Source of the DNA: Bizionia myxarmorum
Lineage (GTDB): Bacteria > Bacteroidota > Bacteroidia > Flavobacteriales > Flavobacteriaceae
Direction: 5' to 3'
Assembly (NCBI RefSeq): GCF_008086205.1
Contig: NZ_VSKK01000004.1
Coordinates: 62,001 to 126,000, forward strand
Length of the DNA stretch: 64,000 bases
Part shown: piece after piece, positions 29,974 through 41,084 of the stretch
Layout of the letters: every line of letters begins with the position of its first letter
Position numbering within the stretch: position 1 is the stretch's first letter
The notes under the pieces: model-generated
The model's database searches: none
Told to the model about the DNA's origin: nothing
What the model saw: the letters and a program-made list of their open reading frames with translations, nothing else
Program-made: the position numbers and the translations under genes

Positions 29974-32583
29974 TTAGTCCAAATATTTCTTTGCAGCTTC
30001 TAAAGCATCTGCAATTCCAGCAGGATTTTTACCACCAGCCGTTGCAAAAAATGGTTGTCCGCCGCCGCCGCCATTAATAAACTTTCCAAGTTCTCTAACT
30101 ATTTGGCCAGCATTTAAACCTTTGCTTTCTACTAATTCTTTTGAAACATAACAGGACAGCAAGGCTTTGCCATCGTTTTCAGAACCAAATAACAAGAACA
30201 GATTGTTAAATTGACTTCCTAATTCAAAACTTAAATCTTTTATACCGCCAGCATCTAAATCTATCTTCTTGGCTAAAAATTGAATACCGTTTATTTCGAT
30301 TAATTCATCCTTAAGTTCTCCTTTTAAATTTTTAGCTTTTTCCTTTAACAAAGCTTCCACTTGCTTTTTAAGACTGGAATTCTCGTCTTGTAAATTTTGA
30401 AGCGCTTTAACCGGTTCATTATTATTTAGCAGCGCTTTCATATCAATAAACGTTCTATTTATATCTACGAAATAATCTTTTAAAGCATCGTTAGTAATAG
30501 CTTCAATACGTCTGATTCCGGACGCTACAGCACCTTCTGAAGTGATTTTGAAGAACCAAATATCACCTGTGTTTTTCACATGCGTACCACCACATAATTC
30601 TATAGATTGCCCAAAGCGCACCATACGAACCGTATCTCCATATTTTTCACCAAATAATGCCATGGCTCCTGCTTCTATTGCTTTTTCCATGGGCATATTT
30701 CGTTGCTCTTGTAAAGGTAACTTCCCTGCAATACGCGCATTCACGAAAAGTTCTACATCGCGTAATTCTTCAGCTGTTAATTTAGAAAAATGCGAAAAAT
30801 CAAAACGCAAGTATTTGGAATGTACTGAACTTCCCTTCTGCTCGACATGAGGTCCTAAAATTTCACGTAATGCTTGGTGCAATAAATGGGTAGCTGTATG
30901 ATTACATTCCGTTCTTAAACGTTGTTTAGCATCCACGGTTGCTTGGAAAACATCTTCAACATTCCCTGGTAATTCTTTAGCAAAATGCATAACCACATTG
31001 TTCTCTTTCTTGGTATCTAGAATATAAGTGATATCGCCATTGGCATCTTCTAAATAGCCTTTATCACCCACTTGTCCGCCGCCTTCTGCATAAAAAGGGG
31101 TTAAATTGAAAACAAGCTGATACATATCGCCATCTTTTTTAGAAGTGACTTTTCGGTACCGTGTAATTTTCACTTTCGCTTCCAAAGCATCATACCCTAT
31201 AAACTCTTGAACGGCGTCTTCAATTAGAATGGTCCAATCGTCTGTAGACATTTCACTAGCGGCGCGTGATCTTTTTTTCTGTTTTTCTAAATGTTCTTTA
31301 AAACCTATTTCATCTAATTTTAGGCCTTGCTCGGATAAAATTAAAGCTGTTAAATCTATTGGGAAACCATAGGTATCATATAATTCAAAAGCTTTTCCGC
31401 CTGAAACGGTATCACTCGCTGTATTTTTAACAATACCATCTAAAAGTACCAAGCCTTGATCCAACGTTCTTAAAAACGACGCTTCTTCTTCTTTTATAAC
31501 ATTTTCAATAAGCTGTTTTTGCGATTTTAATTCTGGGAAAGCATCTCCCATTTTTTTACTTAAAACATCCACCAATCTGTAGATAAATGGTTCTTTTTGA
31601 TCCAAAAATGTAAAACTATATCGAATAGCTCGACGTAAAATTCGGCGTATTACATAACCGGCTCCTGTATTACTTGGCAATTGGCCATCTGCAATTGAAA
31701 ATGCAACCGCACGAACATGATCTGATATTACACGAATGGCAACATCAATCTTATCATCTTTACCATAATCTTTATTGGTAATGGTTTCAATTTCGCGAAT
31801 AATTGGCGTAAAAACATCGGTATCATAATTGGATTTTACATTTTGCAAAACCATACATAAACGCTCAAATCCCATACCGGTATCAATATGTTTATTTGGT
31901 AAAGCTTCCAAAGATCCGTTGGCTTTACGGTTGTATTGCATGAATACCAAATTCCAAATTTCCACCACATGTGGATGGTCCATATTCACTAAATCTTTTC
32001 CGGAAACTTTCGCTTTTTCTTCAGCTGAACGAATATCAACATGAATTTCACTACATGGTCCACAAGGACCTTGATCGCCCATTTCCCAAAAGTTATCCTT
32101 TTTATTTCCCATCAGGATTCTATCTTCGGAAATTAATTCTTTCCAAAAATCATAAGCTTCCTGATCCATTGGAATTCCATCGCCTTCATCACCTTCAAAA
32201 ACGGTAACATATAGGATGTCTTTATCAATTCCGTAAACATCAACTAACAATTCCCAAGCCCAAGCAATAGCTTCTTTTTTAAAATAATCGCCGAAACTCC
32301 AGTTCCCTAACATTTCAAAAAGCGTATGATGATAGGTATCATAACCAACTTCTTCTAAATCGTTATGTTTACCAGAAACTCTCAAACATTTTTGCGAATC
32401 GGTAATTCGGTTATTTTTAGGTTCAGCATTTCCTAAAAAATACTCTTTAAACGGCGCCATACCTGAATTGACAAACATTAATGTCGGATCGTCCTTTAAA
32501 ACCATAGATGCCGATGGAACGACACTGTGTTTCTTATCTTTAAAAAATTCTAAAAATTTTGCGCGTATTTCTTGAGATTTCAT
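29974..32583 (-). CDS. alaS: Alanyl-tRNA synthetase
   Basis: 869 residues, normal for AlaS. The class II catalytic core has '[19 protein letters not shown]', then the tRNA-recognition region, the editing domain with zinc ligands '[11 protein letters not shown]' and '[10 protein letters not shown]', and the C-Ala domain ending '[20 protein letters not shown]'. It charges tRNA-Ala and removes Ser and Gly errors. It is first of a three-gene minus-strand operon. Confidence 0.97.
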   Translation of the reverse strand: MKSQEIRAKFLEFFKDKKHSVVPSASMVLKDDPTLMFVNSGMAPFKEYFLGNAEPKNNRITDSQKCLRVSGKHNDLEEVGYDTYHHTLFEMLGNWSFGDYFKKEAIAWAWELLVDVYGIDKDILYVTVFEGDEGDGIPMDQEAYDFWKELISEDRILMGNKKDNFWEMGDQGPCGPCSEIHVDIRSAEEKAKVSGKDLVNMDHPHVVEIWNLVFMQYNRKANGSLEALPNKHIDTGMGFERLCMVLQNVKSNYDTDVFTPIIREIETITNKDYGKDDKIDVAIRVISDHVRAVAFSIADGQLPSNTGAGYVIRRILRRAIRYSFTFLDQKEPFIYRLVDVLSKKMGDAFPELKSQKQLIENVIKEEEASFLRTLDQGLVLLDGIVKNTASDTVSGGKAFELYDTYGFPIDLTALILSEQGLKLDEIGFKEHLEKQKKRSRAASEMSTDDWTILIEDAVQEFIGYDALEAKVKITRYRKVTSKKDGDMYQLVFNLTPFYAEGGGQVGDKGYLEDANGDITYILDTKKENNVVMHFAKELPGNVEDVFQATVDAKQRLRTECNHTATHLLHQALREILGPHVEQKGSSVHSKYLRFDFSHFSKLTAEELRDVELFVNARIAGKLPLQEQRNMPMEKAIEAGAMALFGEKYGDTVRMVRFGQSIELCGGTHVKNTGDIWFFKITSEGAVASGIRRIEAITNDALKDYFVDINRTFIDMKALLNNNEPVKALQNLQDENSSLKKQVEALLKEKAKNLKGELKDELIEINGIQFLAKKIDLDAGGIKDLSFELGSQFNNLFLLFGSENDGKALLSCYVSKELVESKGLNAGQIVRELGKFINGGGGGQPFFATAGGKNPAGIADALEAAKKYLD

Positions 32584-32801
32584 AAATGAAAATGGGTTAT
32601 AAGCTTATGTTAAAATTCCACAAAGTGCTAAACAATTTATATCTTTACTATTCTAAAATCTATGAGATTTAAAATTTAGTAAGCCTACTATAAATTAACA
32701 ACAAACTTAATATTGCAATAATTATGTAGGTTTGTTAGCTTGCCAAGCAGAATAATTAATATTTATATTTTAATTGACTGCAAAAATAGTAAATTTAGCC
32801 A

Positions 32802-33773
32802 ATGAGTAAGGTAAAATATTATTACGATTCTGAAACGCTTGCATATAGAAAAATTGAGCGTAGAAAAAGGCGGACCTTTAAATTCATTGGTCTCTTTATT
32901 TTGGCGGCCGGATTATTCGGTTTTTTGACCATGTTTATTACCAGCCAATATATTGAATCGCCTAAAGAAAAAGCGCTAAAACGTGAAATGTCTAACTTGC
33001 AATTACAATATCAATTGTTGAACAAAAAAATGGATCAAGCCCAATTGGTGCTTGAAGATGTTGCAACTCGTGACAACCACATTTACCGATTATATTTTGA
33101 AGCCAACCCAATTCCTGAAGAACAACGTCGTGCTGGTTTTGGTGGTGTAAACCGTTATAAAAATTTAGAAGGATTTGATAATTCAAAACTTATTATAGAA
33201 AGTAATAAACGTATAGATATACTACAAAAACAAATTGTTGTGCAATCCAAATCTCTGGATGAAATTGCTAAATTAGCTAGTGAAAAAGAACAATTATTAA
33301 CAGCAATCCCAGCAATTCAGCCTGTAAAAAATGAGGATTTAACGCGAATGGCGTCTGGTTTTGGATACCGTTCGGATCCGTTTACAAAGGCGCGTAAATT
33401 TCATCATGGCATGGATTTTACAGCACCAAGAGGAACACCTGTTTATGCCTCTGGAGACGGTGTTGTAGTTCGTGCAGACAACCAATCATCAGGTTATGGA
33501 AACCATATTCGTATAGATCATGGTTTTGGATACGTGAGTTTATATGGTCATCTTTATAAGTATAATGTGAAAAAAAATCAAAAAGTTAAACGTGGTGATT
33601 TAATCGGTTTTGTTGGAAACTCTGGCCGATCTTCTGGACCACATTTACATTATGAAATTTTTAAAGATGAAGAACGTATTAATCCATTAAACTTCTACTA
33701 CGGTAACCTTTCTGCCGAAGAATTTGACGAGCTTTTAAAACATGCTTCACTTGAAAACCAATCTTTAGATTAA
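32802..33773 (+). CDS. M23 family peptidoglycan endopeptidase
   Basis: 323 residues: one transmembrane helix (about 27-48), a coiled-coil stretch (about 58-160), and a C-terminal M23/LytM domain with zinc ligands in 'HHGMDFTAPRGTPVYASGDG' (HxxxD) and 'GPHLHYEI' (HxH), plus 'YGHLY'. All ligands are present, so it should be active in cleaving cell-wall cross-links. It overlaps the following MerR gene by one base (TAATG). Confidence 0.93.
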   Translation: MSKVKYYYDSETLAYRKIERRKRRTFKFIGLFILAAGLFGFLTMFITSQYIESPKEKALKREMSNLQLQYQLLNKKMDQAQLVLEDVATRDNHIYRLYFEANPIPEEQRRAGFGGVNRYKNLEGFDNSKLIIESNKRIDILQKQIVVQSKSLDEIAKLASEKEQLLTAIPAIQPVKNEDLTRMASGFGYRSDPFTKARKFHHGMDFTAPRGTPVYASGDGVVVRADNQSSGYGNHIRIDHGFGYVSLYGHLYKYNVKKNQKVKRGDLIGFVGNSGRSSGPHLHYEIFKDEERINPLNFYYGNLSAEEFDELLKHASLENQSLD

Positions 33774-34102
33774 TGCATATCAACCTACCTGAAAAACGTT
33801 ATTACGGAATTGGTGAAGTCGCCAAGGCTTTTGATGTTAATACATCCTTGATTCGCTTTTGGGAAAAGGAATTCGATGTCTTACAACCTAAAAAGAATGC
33901 TAAAGGCAACAGGAAGTTTACACCTGAAGACATTCAAAATCTAAAACTAATTTACCATTTAGTTAAAGTGCGCGGTTTCACCTTAGATGGTGCAAAAACA
34001 CATTTAAAAGAAGGCAAGCAGCAAATTCTTAATAATTTTGAAATAATCACTAAATTAGAACTTGTAAAAGCACAACTAACAAAAATAAAAGAACAGTTGT
34101 AA
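33773..34102 (+). CDS. MerR family transcriptional regulator
   Basis: 109 residues with a MerR-type winged helix at the N-terminus ('YYGIGEVAKAFDVNTSLIRFWEKEF', 'FTPEDIQNLKLIYHLVKVRGFTLDGAKTHL') and a short helical tail; no metal-binding Cys cluster is seen. It is translationally coupled to the M23 peptidase and precedes lemA by 56 bases. The M23-MerR pairing is recurrent in flavobacteria by my recollection; the target is unknown. Confidence 0.9.
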   Translation: MHINLPEKRYYGIGEVAKAFDVNTSLIRFWEKEFDVLQPKKNAKGNRKFTPEDIQNLKLIYHLVKVRGFTLDGAKTHLKEGKQQILNNFEIITKLELVKAQLTKIKEQL

Positions 34103-34158
34103 CAATTTTACAAAACGCACAACTAATAATAGAAACTATACACTAAAAACAACTTATT

Positions 34159-34755
34159 ATGAAAAAATGGTTAATTCCCGTTATAATTATTGCTGTAATT
34201 GCAATAGGACTTTATTCTTGGGCTGTAGGATTTAATAATACTGCAGTAGAACATGAAGCAGATGCAAAAACAGCTTGGGCTGATGTAGAAAGCTCATACC
34301 AACGCCGAAATGATTTAATCGGAAACTTGGTAAAAACAGTTCAAGGTGCAGCTGATTTTGAACGCACCACTTTAACAGAAGTTATTGAAGCGCGCTCTAA
34401 AGCAACTTCAACCACTATTGATGCCGGTAACTTAACAGAGGAAAACATGGCACAATTTCAACAAGCTCAAAGTGGCTTAAGCAGCGCGTTATCCCGTTTA
34501 TTAGTAACTGTGGAACGCTATCCTGACCTTAAAGCCAATCAGAATTTCTTGGAATTACAATCTCAACTAGAAGGTACTGAAAACCGCATCAATGTTGCTA
34601 GAGATCGTTATAACCAAAGTGTAAACATCTATGATAAGCACATTAGAAAATTCCCAGGAACTATTTTAGCTGGTATTTTTGGTTTTGAAGCCATGCCTAG
34701 ATATAAAGCGGATGCAGGAAGTGAAAATGCACCAGATGTTGATTTTGATTTTTAA
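34159..34755 (+). CDS. lemA: LemA family protein
   Basis: 198 residues: N-terminal membrane helix ('WLIPVIIIAVIAIGLYSWAVGF') followed by the LemA helical bundle with 'AWADVESSYQRRNDLIGNLVKTVQG', 'RSKATS' and 'ENRINVARDRYNQSVNIYD'. First of a lemA-TPM-TPM operon (5 and 8 base gaps). The role of LemA is not settled; the linked TPM genes suggest a membrane repair or proteolysis module. Confidence 0.95.
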   Translation: MKKWLIPVIIIAVIAIGLYSWAVGFNNTAVEHEADAKTAWADVESSYQRRNDLIGNLVKTVQGAADFERTTLTEVIEARSKATSTTIDAGNLTEENMAQFQQAQSGLSSALSRLLVTVERYPDLKANQNFLELQSQLEGTENRINVARDRYNQSVNIYDKHIRKFPGTILAGIFGFEAMPRYKADAGSENAPDVDFDF

Positions 34756-34760
34756 GAACT

Positions 34761-35198
34761 ATGTCTAAAATAGAAGAATTTTTAACAGCCGAAGAAGAAC
34801 AAGCTATTATTGACGCTATTCGTGATGCCGAAAAAAACACCTCTGGTGAAATTCGCGTACACATGGAAAAAACGGCAAAAATAGATGTTTTTGATCGTGC
34901 AATGGAAGTTTTCCACCATTTAAAAATGGATAATACTAAACTTCAAAATGGCGTATTAATTTACGTGGCAGTAGAAGATAAAACCTTTGTTATTTTTGGC
35001 GATAAAGGCATAAATGATGTGGTTTCAGATGATTTCTGGGACACCACGCGAAATGCCATTCAATTGCAATTTAAACAAGGAAATTTTAAGCAAGGTTTGG
35101 TAGATGGCATTTTAATAGCTGGCAAGGCTTTACAGACATTTTTCCCTTGGGACAAGCATGATACTAATGAATTGCCCAACACCATTTCAAAAGGATAA
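34761..35198 (+). CDS. TPM domain protein, cytoplasmic
   Basis: 145 residues without a signal peptide, a TPM (TLP18.3/Psb32/MOLO-1) domain of the YgcG type: 'SGEIRVHMEKTAKIDVFDRAMEVFHHLKMDNTKLQNGVLIYVA', 'FVIFGDKGINDVVSDDFWD' and 'GLVDGILIAGKAL'. It is the second gene of the lemA operon. Confidence 0.9.
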   Translation: MSKIEEFLTAEEEQAIIDAIRDAEKNTSGEIRVHMEKTAKIDVFDRAMEVFHHLKMDNTKLQNGVLIYVAVEDKTFVIFGDKGINDVVSDDFWDTTRNAIQLQFKQGNFKQGLVDGILIAGKALQTFFPWDKHDTNELPNTISKG

Positions 35199-35206
35199 AA
35201 ACAATT

Positions 35207-36031
35207 ATGCCCAATTTAATACGTCCAATTTTCACATGTTCCACTTTTAGACGGTTTGCACTCATTTGTGCCATACTATTTTTAGGTGTACAACCTGTTT
35301 TGGCCCAATTCAACATTCCTGAAATACCTAAAGAGCAGACGAGTGTTTATGATTATATTAATTTATTATCGCCTTCTGAAAAAACCAATTTAGAAACGAA
35401 ACTCGTTAAATATTCTGATACCACATCCACGCAAATTGTTGTTGCTATCATTTCATCTACTAATGGTGAAAACATTAATTATTTAGGTGCTCAATGGGGC
35501 GAAAAATGGGGAATTGGTCAAAGTAAAGAAGATAATGGAATACTCATTATATTGGCTCGAGATGATAAGAAAATCGCTATAAATACCGGCTACGGCACGG
35601 AACATCTTTTAACGGATGCCATGAGTAAGCGGATTATTGAAAACGATATCATTCCTTACTTCAAAGCAAACGATTACCCAGGTGGCCTAAACCGTGGTGC
35701 AGACGCTATTTTTGAGGTCATGACAGGTGAATATCAGGGTACCCGTAAAAGTGGATCTCAAGAAGCTCCAATAGGACGGTTTTTCTTCTTGTTTATTATT
35801 TTAATTTTCATAATTATTGCCATGTCTAAAAATCGTCGTGGTGGTGGAAATTCAGGAGGAAAATCAGGTGGCTTTAATATTTTAGATGCTATTATTTTAA
35901 GCAGTTTGGGCCGTGGCGGATCCTCGGGTGGCTTTGGGGGTTCTTCGGGAGGAGGCTTTGGCGGCGGCGGATTTGGTGGCGGTTTCGGCGGCGGCGGATT
36001 TGGTGGCGGCGGTGCTTCAGGTGGCTGGTAG
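35207..36031 (+). CDS. TPM domain membrane protein with Gly-rich tail
   Basis: 274 residues: signal peptide (about 1-34), periplasmic TPM domain ('VYDYINLLSPSEKTNLETKL', 'GILIILARDDKKIAINTGYGTEHLLTDAMSKRII'), a transmembrane helix (about 191-207, 'FFFLFIILIFIIIAMS'), and a C-terminal stretch made of Gly, Ser and Phe. This is the common form of the YgcG-like family. Third gene of the lemA operon. Confidence 0.93.
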   Translation: MPNLIRPIFTCSTFRRFALICAILFLGVQPVLAQFNIPEIPKEQTSVYDYINLLSPSEKTNLETKLVKYSDTTSTQIVVAIISSTNGENINYLGAQWGEKWGIGQSKEDNGILIILARDDKKIAINTGYGTEHLLTDAMSKRIIENDIIPYFKANDYPGGLNRGADAIFEVMTGEYQGTRKSGSQEAPIGRFFFLFIILIFIIIAMSKNRRGGGNSGGKSGGFNILDAIILSSLGRGGSSGGFGGSSGGGFGGGGFGGGFGGGGFGGGGASGGW

Positions 36032-36044
36032 CTATGCTTAAGGG

Positions 36045-36079
36045 TTAGATGTTAGATGTTAGATGTTAGATGTTAGATG
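36045..36079. repeat. Heptamer array TTAGATG x5
   Basis: Five perfect TTAGATG units directly after the TPM gene and before its terminator. Confidence 0.9.
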
Positions 36080-36086
36080 AAAATTA

Positions 36087-36124
36087 AAAAAGCCATTTTA
36101 GCGAAAACTAAAATGGCTTTTTTT
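36087..36124. terminator. Terminator of the lemA operon
   Basis: AAAGCCATTTTA (36089-36100) pairs with TAAAATGGCTTT, followed by a T run; A run on the other side, so it may also serve the minus-strand gene. Confidence 0.85.
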
Positions 36125-36154
36125 ATTCAATGCAATCTAAATTCTAAAAGATCA

Positions 36155-38962
36155 CTAATCAAAATAGAAACCGTTGTCGTCATTGCTTTCACCTTTCTTA
36201 CCCAAACTATTAAACTTCCAGCTAAAGCTTAACATAAAGTATTGTTCTAAAACGGTACTTTGAGAATCCTGAATATAGTTTTGAGTAGCCGTACGTCTGG
36301 CATTGGTATTCTGATTTAGTAAATCATATACTTTTAAGGTAACTGTTCCGGCATCTTTTAAAACCGAATAGGCTAAAGTAGAATTCCAAAACCACGCACT
36401 TTTTTGAAAGCCTTCCCCAATATTAGGGTTGTAGTTGAAATTAATATCGTTACGCCATTCAAATTTCTTTGGAAGAAATAAAGCAGTTGCAATATTTAAA
36501 TCGTGATATAAAAACTTACGATCGTCAAATTCCGCTAAATCATAACTGTTGTTAGTGAATGTAACAGAATAACGTGGTCTAAATTCCATAACATCTTTCC
36601 ACGTAAAACGAAGTTCTGCTGTTGGCGATAAACCACGAACTTTACTAGCATATTGAACATCGTTATTGAAATTTATGTTTCTGCTCAAATTTCCATTCAA
36701 TCCAATCCCTGCTTTCAAAGTTCTCAAACTATCTAATTTAATATCTTTACTATAGTTGAAATTAGCATAGACATTATAATTTCCATCTACGTTCGCAAAA
36801 GTTGTAGTTCTTACAAAATTATCATCGACTGTGGTTTTAGCTACCACTTGATTTTCCGTGAAATTTCCACCTAAATAACTATAAAACCCAGTTCGTTTTT
36901 GCCAATCAAACGCATTATAACCTAAATTAAGTCGGTGGTTTGTAGATGGTGCTAAATTTGGGTTACCTACTATGGTGTTTAAAGGATCAGATACATTCTG
37001 AAAAGCCTGCAGCTGCGATAATCTTGGTGGTTCATTAGTCATATTATAACTAGACCAGAAAGAAGCCTTCGGGCTAAATTTATATCTTAAATATCCGCGT
37101 AATTCTGGGGCTTCAAAGCGTTTTTCAATGGTCAATTCTGGACGTAACAAGTCCATATTACCCAAGGTTCTAAAAACATAATTGAAGCTAAGACTACCAG
37201 ACCACGTTTTATTACGATAGCTTAAGCTTACACCTGGCGTTGTACTTTCATCTAAATATTCAAAATCCGTACTTAAATCTTCATTGAATATAGAATAGTT
37301 CCCTTGACCATCTAAATCGTAGGTACTTTTCGTGTCCGTACTTTTATCGCGATTATACTGATATTGAAAATTTAAAAACAATTCTTTAGCAATTATTGGT
37401 AATCGGTAATTTACACTAGAACGAAAATTATTTTCGTCACCAATACCATTGGTAAACTGGTCACGCTCCGTTTGATCTATCAGCACATAATCCGGATTAT
37501 TAGGATTGTTTACATCTTCACCATATACATTGGTTAAAGACGTTAAAAAATCTTCAGAATCACGTTTATTAATTTCATTGGTTAAATCCACTCTTACAAA
37601 AGCACCACGATCACCAAACTTTTTGGTCAAGTTTATATTATTTCTGAAGTTTTTTCCAGTATTTTCTACATAAGAATTCGTATTGGAATTGTTCGTTAAA
37701 ACGTAAGCATCGTTTAAAGATTCTTCGTCAGAATTATAGGTGTTTGTACTTTTAAAATAACGGAATGAAGGATCAATGTTAATTAAAAAAGTTGAATCTA
37801 TTTCAATATCAAAACCCATGTTTGCCGAATGACTGTTGCTGTCATTATAAGTACTAGAATTGGAATTGGTGTAATATCTAGAATTAGGTAAAATATTTTC
37901 ACGTTGGGTTGCTGTCTCGTTTTCCGAGGTACTTCCGGAATAGAAATAATCGGCAGACACCTCGGTTTTTTTACCAATCTTATCCGCAAAATTTAAACCA
38001 GCATTTCTAGATTTGGTAATCCCTTCGCCTCCACCAAATGAGCGACCATCAATAGTAAAGGAACCGTTACCCGACATAGAACTAGAATAACCGCCACCAA
38101 ACATTTTTCGAATTTCACCAAAACTAAACCCTGGCGAATTAATGTTATTTGTACCCGCTAAAACACTAATTCGACGATCATTGTCAAAATAATTCAGCAT
38201 TCCGGCACCTTCATAACGTTCATTGGTTCCAGCGCCAGCGGCAACACGACCAAATACACCTTTATTATTTTCTTCTTTAATAGTTAAATTTATGGTTTTG
38301 CTTTCACCATCAACCGTTTCACCTGAAAAAGCTTCCGCTTTCGTTTTGGTATCTACAACTTGTATTTTTTCAATAAGTTCTTTACTTAAATTCTTGGTGG
38401 TGATAGTTGGATCGTCGCCAAAAAACGGCTTCCCGTTAACAAGGATTTTATTGACTTCCTTCCCGTTAATTTTTATTTTGCCATCTTCATCCACTTCTAC
38501 ACCAGGCAATTCTTTAAGAAGATCTTCAACAGACGCATCTTTTTTTGTTTTAAAAGAACTCACATTAAATTCTAAAGTATCTTTTTTAATGGTGATTGGT
38601 GCCGTTGATTTAATTAAAACCTCATCCAAGGCATTACTAACATCCAAACTTATAGCTTCTAAATTCAGTACAGGATTAGCCAAAGAAATGGTTTGAGAAT
38701 AGGTTCTGTAACCTACATAAGATACATAAATTTTCAGTGATTTATCTGAAATCCGATCCTCTAAATTAAACTTACCTTCCTTATCTGTAATGGTATAGGT
38801 AATTACTGTACTATCTGATAAACGCTCCAAGTGAACAGTTGCAGATTCTAAAGGAAGTTGTTCATCTGCTGATAAAATTTTACCTGAAATTTGAATGGGT
38901 CTAGATTGGGAAAAGGCTATAGAAATAGCAAAAAAAGTGATTAAAAAGAAGAAAATCTTCAT
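36155..38962 (-). CDS. TonB-dependent receptor-like outer-membrane protein
   Basis: 935 residues from the ATG at 38962, chosen because it begins the signal peptide 'MKIFFFLITFFAISIAFSQS'; frames starting farther upstream add non-signal sequence. A carboxypeptidase-regulatory-like domain follows (about 25-105, 'GKILSADEQLPLESATVHL'), then a plug-like domain ('VEDLLKELPGVEVDEDGKIKINGKEVNKILVNGKPFFG') and a large beta-barrel of the OMP_b-brl_3 type with many Asn- and Tyr-rich strands. It lacks an obvious TonB box. The substrate is unknown. Confidence 0.88.
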   Translation of the reverse strand: MKIFFFLITFFAISIAFSQSRPIQISGKILSADEQLPLESATVHLERLSDSTVITYTITDKEGKFNLEDRISDKSLKIYVSYVGYRTYSQTISLANPVLNLEAISLDVSNALDEVLIKSTAPITIKKDTLEFNVSSFKTKKDASVEDLLKELPGVEVDEDGKIKINGKEVNKILVNGKPFFGDDPTITTKNLSKELIEKIQVVDTKTKAEAFSGETVDGESKTINLTIKEENNKGVFGRVAAGAGTNERYEGAGMLNYFDNDRRISVLAGTNNINSPGFSFGEIRKMFGGGYSSSMSGNGSFTIDGRSFGGGEGITKSRNAGLNFADKIGKKTEVSADYFYSGSTSENETATQRENILPNSRYYTNSNSSTYNDSNSHSANMGFDIEIDSTFLINIDPSFRYFKSTNTYNSDEESLNDAYVLTNNSNTNSYVENTGKNFRNNINLTKKFGDRGAFVRVDLTNEINKRDSEDFLTSLTNVYGEDVNNPNNPDYVLIDQTERDQFTNGIGDENNFRSSVNYRLPIIAKELFLNFQYQYNRDKSTDTKSTYDLDGQGNYSIFNEDLSTDFEYLDESTTPGVSLSYRNKTWSGSLSFNYVFRTLGNMDLLRPELTIEKRFEAPELRGYLRYKFSPKASFWSSYNMTNEPPRLSQLQAFQNVSDPLNTIVGNPNLAPSTNHRLNLGYNAFDWQKRTGFYSYLGGNFTENQVVAKTTVDDNFVRTTTFANVDGNYNVYANFNYSKDIKLDSLRTLKAGIGLNGNLSRNINFNNDVQYASKVRGLSPTAELRFTWKDVMEFRPRYSVTFTNNSYDLAEFDDRKFLYHDLNIATALFLPKKFEWRNDINFNYNPNIGEGFQKSAWFWNSTLAYSVLKDAGTVTLKVYDLLNQNTNARRTATQNYIQDSQSTVLEQYFMLSFSWKFNSLGKKGESNDDNGFYFD

Positions 38963-39083
38963 GATAGAATTGATGATTTTGGTTGGTATTTTAGCAAACG
39001 AATATAAACTCATTATCGTATGAATTTTCTTAAAAAAAGCATAAACTTTTGTTATAATATGGCTGCTTATGAGTAGGTATTCT

Positions 39084-39118
39084 ATAAAAAAACCCATTTA
39101 AAACTAAAAATGGGTTTA
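39084..39118 (-). terminator. Terminator of der
   Basis: On the minus strand AAACCCATTT pairs with AAATGGGTTT, followed by a T run, about 30 bases past the der stop. Confidence 0.75.
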
Positions 39119-39147
39119 ACCTTAAAAAAATGCTTTTGGGTGTTATT

Positions 39148-40452
39148 TTATTTTTTACGTAAATAAACACTTACAGGAACGCCTCGGAAATCAAAATGTT
39201 CCCGAAGTTTATTTTCCAAAAAGCGTTTATACGGATCACGTACATATTGAGGTAAATTACAGAAAAATGCAAATTGTGGTTGCGGTGTAGGCAACTGCAT
39301 GATATATTTAATTTTAACAAATTTACCTTTATAAGCTGGTGGTGGATAATTCTCTATAATTGGGAGCATTATCTCGTTTAGCTTACTTGTTTTAATCTTT
39401 TTAGTTCGGTTATTATAAACTTCAACAGCGGTTTCAATAGCTTTATAAATACGTTGTTTGTTTAAAACGGAAATAAATACGATGGGCACATCTGTAAATG
39501 GCTCACATTCTTTTCTAATATATGTTTCGAATTCTTTAGTAGTTTTAGTATCTTTTTCTACCAAATCCCACTTATTTACAAGAATTACAATTCCCTTACG
39601 GTTGCGTTCTGCTAACCAAAAGATATTTTGAACTTGACCATCAAAACCACGGGTAGCATCTAGAACAATTAAACATACATCTGCATGTTCAATAGCGCGC
39701 ACACTTCGCATAACCGAGTAAAATTCTAAATCTTCTTTAACTTTCGATTTTTTACGAATACCTGCGGTATCAATTAAATTAAATTCGAAACCAAAACGGT
39801 TGTATTTCGTATCAATAGAATCACGCGTTGTACCAGCAATATCCGTTACTATATAACGATCTTCACCAATTAAGGCATTTATAAATGATGATTTTCCAGC
39901 ATTTGGACGACCAACCACTGCAAAACGCGGTAATTCGTGTTCTTCTTCCTCTACTGTTTCAGGTAAGGCTTTTACTAGAGCGTCTAGCAAATCGCCAGTT
40001 CCACTACCATTTATACTAGCAATGGTGAAATATTCACCTAGACCTAATGAGTAGAATTCTACCGCATTTTCATGGCGTTTACCATTATCTACTTTATTTA
40101 CGACTAAAAAAACAGGTTTCGACACTTTGCGCAATAATCTGGCAACGTCTTCATCCATTCCTGTAACACCAGATTCTACATCTACCATAAAAAGAATGGC
40201 ATCAGCTTCATCAATAGCTATTTCTACTTGTTTGTCAATTTCAGCTTCAAAAACATCGTCGCTTCCTTTTATGTAGCCTCCCGTGTCAATTAAGGTAAAT
40301 TCTTTGCCATTCCAGTCACTTTTACCATAATGGCGGTCTCTAGTTACACCACTTACGGCATCAACTATGGCCTCTCTACGTTGTATTAAACGGTTAAAGA
40401 GGGTTGATTTTCCTACATTTGGGCGACCAACTATAGCTACGATATTACTCAT
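39148..40452 (-). CDS. der: Ribosome biogenesis GTPase Der (EngA)
   Basis: 434 residues with two tandem GTPase domains, P-loops '[12 protein letters not shown]' (near the N-terminus) and '[12 protein letters not shown]' (about 180), DTGG/DTAG switch regions and NKxD motifs 'NKVD' and 'NKWD', then a C-terminal KH-like domain. Der acts in 50S subunit assembly. A -7 promoter element lies about 20 bases upstream. Confidence 0.97.
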   Translation of the reverse strand: MSNIVAIVGRPNVGKSTLFNRLIQRREAIVDAVSGVTRDRHYGKSDWNGKEFTLIDTGGYIKGSDDVFEAEIDKQVEIAIDEADAILFMVDVESGVTGMDEDVARLLRKVSKPVFLVVNKVDNGKRHENAVEFYSLGLGEYFTIASINGSGTGDLLDALVKALPETVEEEEHELPRFAVVGRPNAGKSSFINALIGEDRYIVTDIAGTTRDSIDTKYNRFGFEFNLIDTAGIRKKSKVKEDLEFYSVMRSVRAIEHADVCLIVLDATRGFDGQVQNIFWLAERNRKGIVILVNKWDLVEKDTKTTKEFETYIRKECEPFTDVPIVFISVLNKQRIYKAIETAVEVYNNRTKKIKTSKLNEIMLPIIENYPPPAYKGKFVKIKYIMQLPTPQPQFAFFCNLPQYVRDPYKRFLENKLREHFDFRGVPVSVYLRKK

Positions 40453-40471
40453 CTTATTACAAAATTTTGTG

Positions 40472-40479
40472 CAAATATA
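40472..40479 (-). promoter_or_regulatory. -7 element TATATTTG of der
   Basis: On the minus strand TATATTTG matches TAnnTTTG. The leader to the der ATG would be about 12 bases. No clear -33 box. Confidence 0.5.
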
Positions 40480-40584
40480 ATGATAAGCTAATGATTTCGT
40501 TATATTTAGTGCATCTTTAAAATAGCATTGCAGAAAAAAAACTTAACGTTTCAATTCCAAATACTACCTAACAGTCAGATAATA

Positions 40585-41082
40585 ATGAGTTTACAAAGAG
40601 AAGATATCGTTTTACGCCCGCGTTTTAAGAAGGAATTAGACCAACCTAATACGGCGGTTATTCAATTGTTTGCTGACGCCAAAAAAACACAAAAAGATTA
40701 TGTTATTGCTATCATTGACGATCATATATTTCTGAAGTTACCAACAGCCAAACAGCATTTTTGGTCACCGCAATTGCATTTGGAAATAAATGAAGTTAAT
40801 CATGAAACTGCCATATTACATGGACTATTTGGACCAAACCCAACAGTTTGGACCATGTTTATGTTTTTTCACTTTATTGTAGCAGGATTATTTATAGGCT
40901 TTGGAATTTGGGCCTACAGCAATTGGACTCTGAAAAACGAATATGCTATTCAAGTTGGCATTATGCTTTTAATGGTCATTATTTGGGTTGGACTCTATTT
41001 TGCTGGACGCATAGGTCGTGATTCCAGTAAAGACCAAATGCATGAATTGCATGACTTTATGAATAAAATTATAAAGGAATAG
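40585..41082 (+). CDS. Two-helix membrane protein of unknown function
   Basis: 165 residues from the ATG at 40585 ('MSLQREDIVLRPRF'), preferred over an upstream ATG at 40528. The N-terminal ~85 residues are soluble; two transmembrane helices follow ('WTMFMFFHFIVAGLFIGFGIW' and 'YAIQVGIMLLMVIIWVGLYFA'); the tail is charged. I recognise no named family. It lies between der and era, divergent from der and convergent with era (2-base gap). Confidence 0.7.
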   Translation: MSLQREDIVLRPRFKKELDQPNTAVIQLFADAKKTQKDYVIAIIDDHIFLKLPTAKQHFWSPQLHLEINEVNHETAILHGLFGPNPTVWTMFMFFHFIVAGLFIGFGIWAYSNWTLKNEYAIQVGIMLLMVIIWVGLYFAGRIGRDSSKDQMHELHDFMNKIIKE

Positions 41083-41084
41083 CT

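Noticed and set aside
32584-32801. Possible structured RNA between alaS and the M23 gene
   Set aside because: Only a long-loop AAGCCTAC/GTAGGTTT pairing is found in AT-rich DNA, with no known riboswitch or T-box features.
38223-38696. 157-codon plus-strand frame opposite the outer-membrane receptor gene
   Set aside because: Shadow of a well-supported minus-strand gene with recognisable domains.
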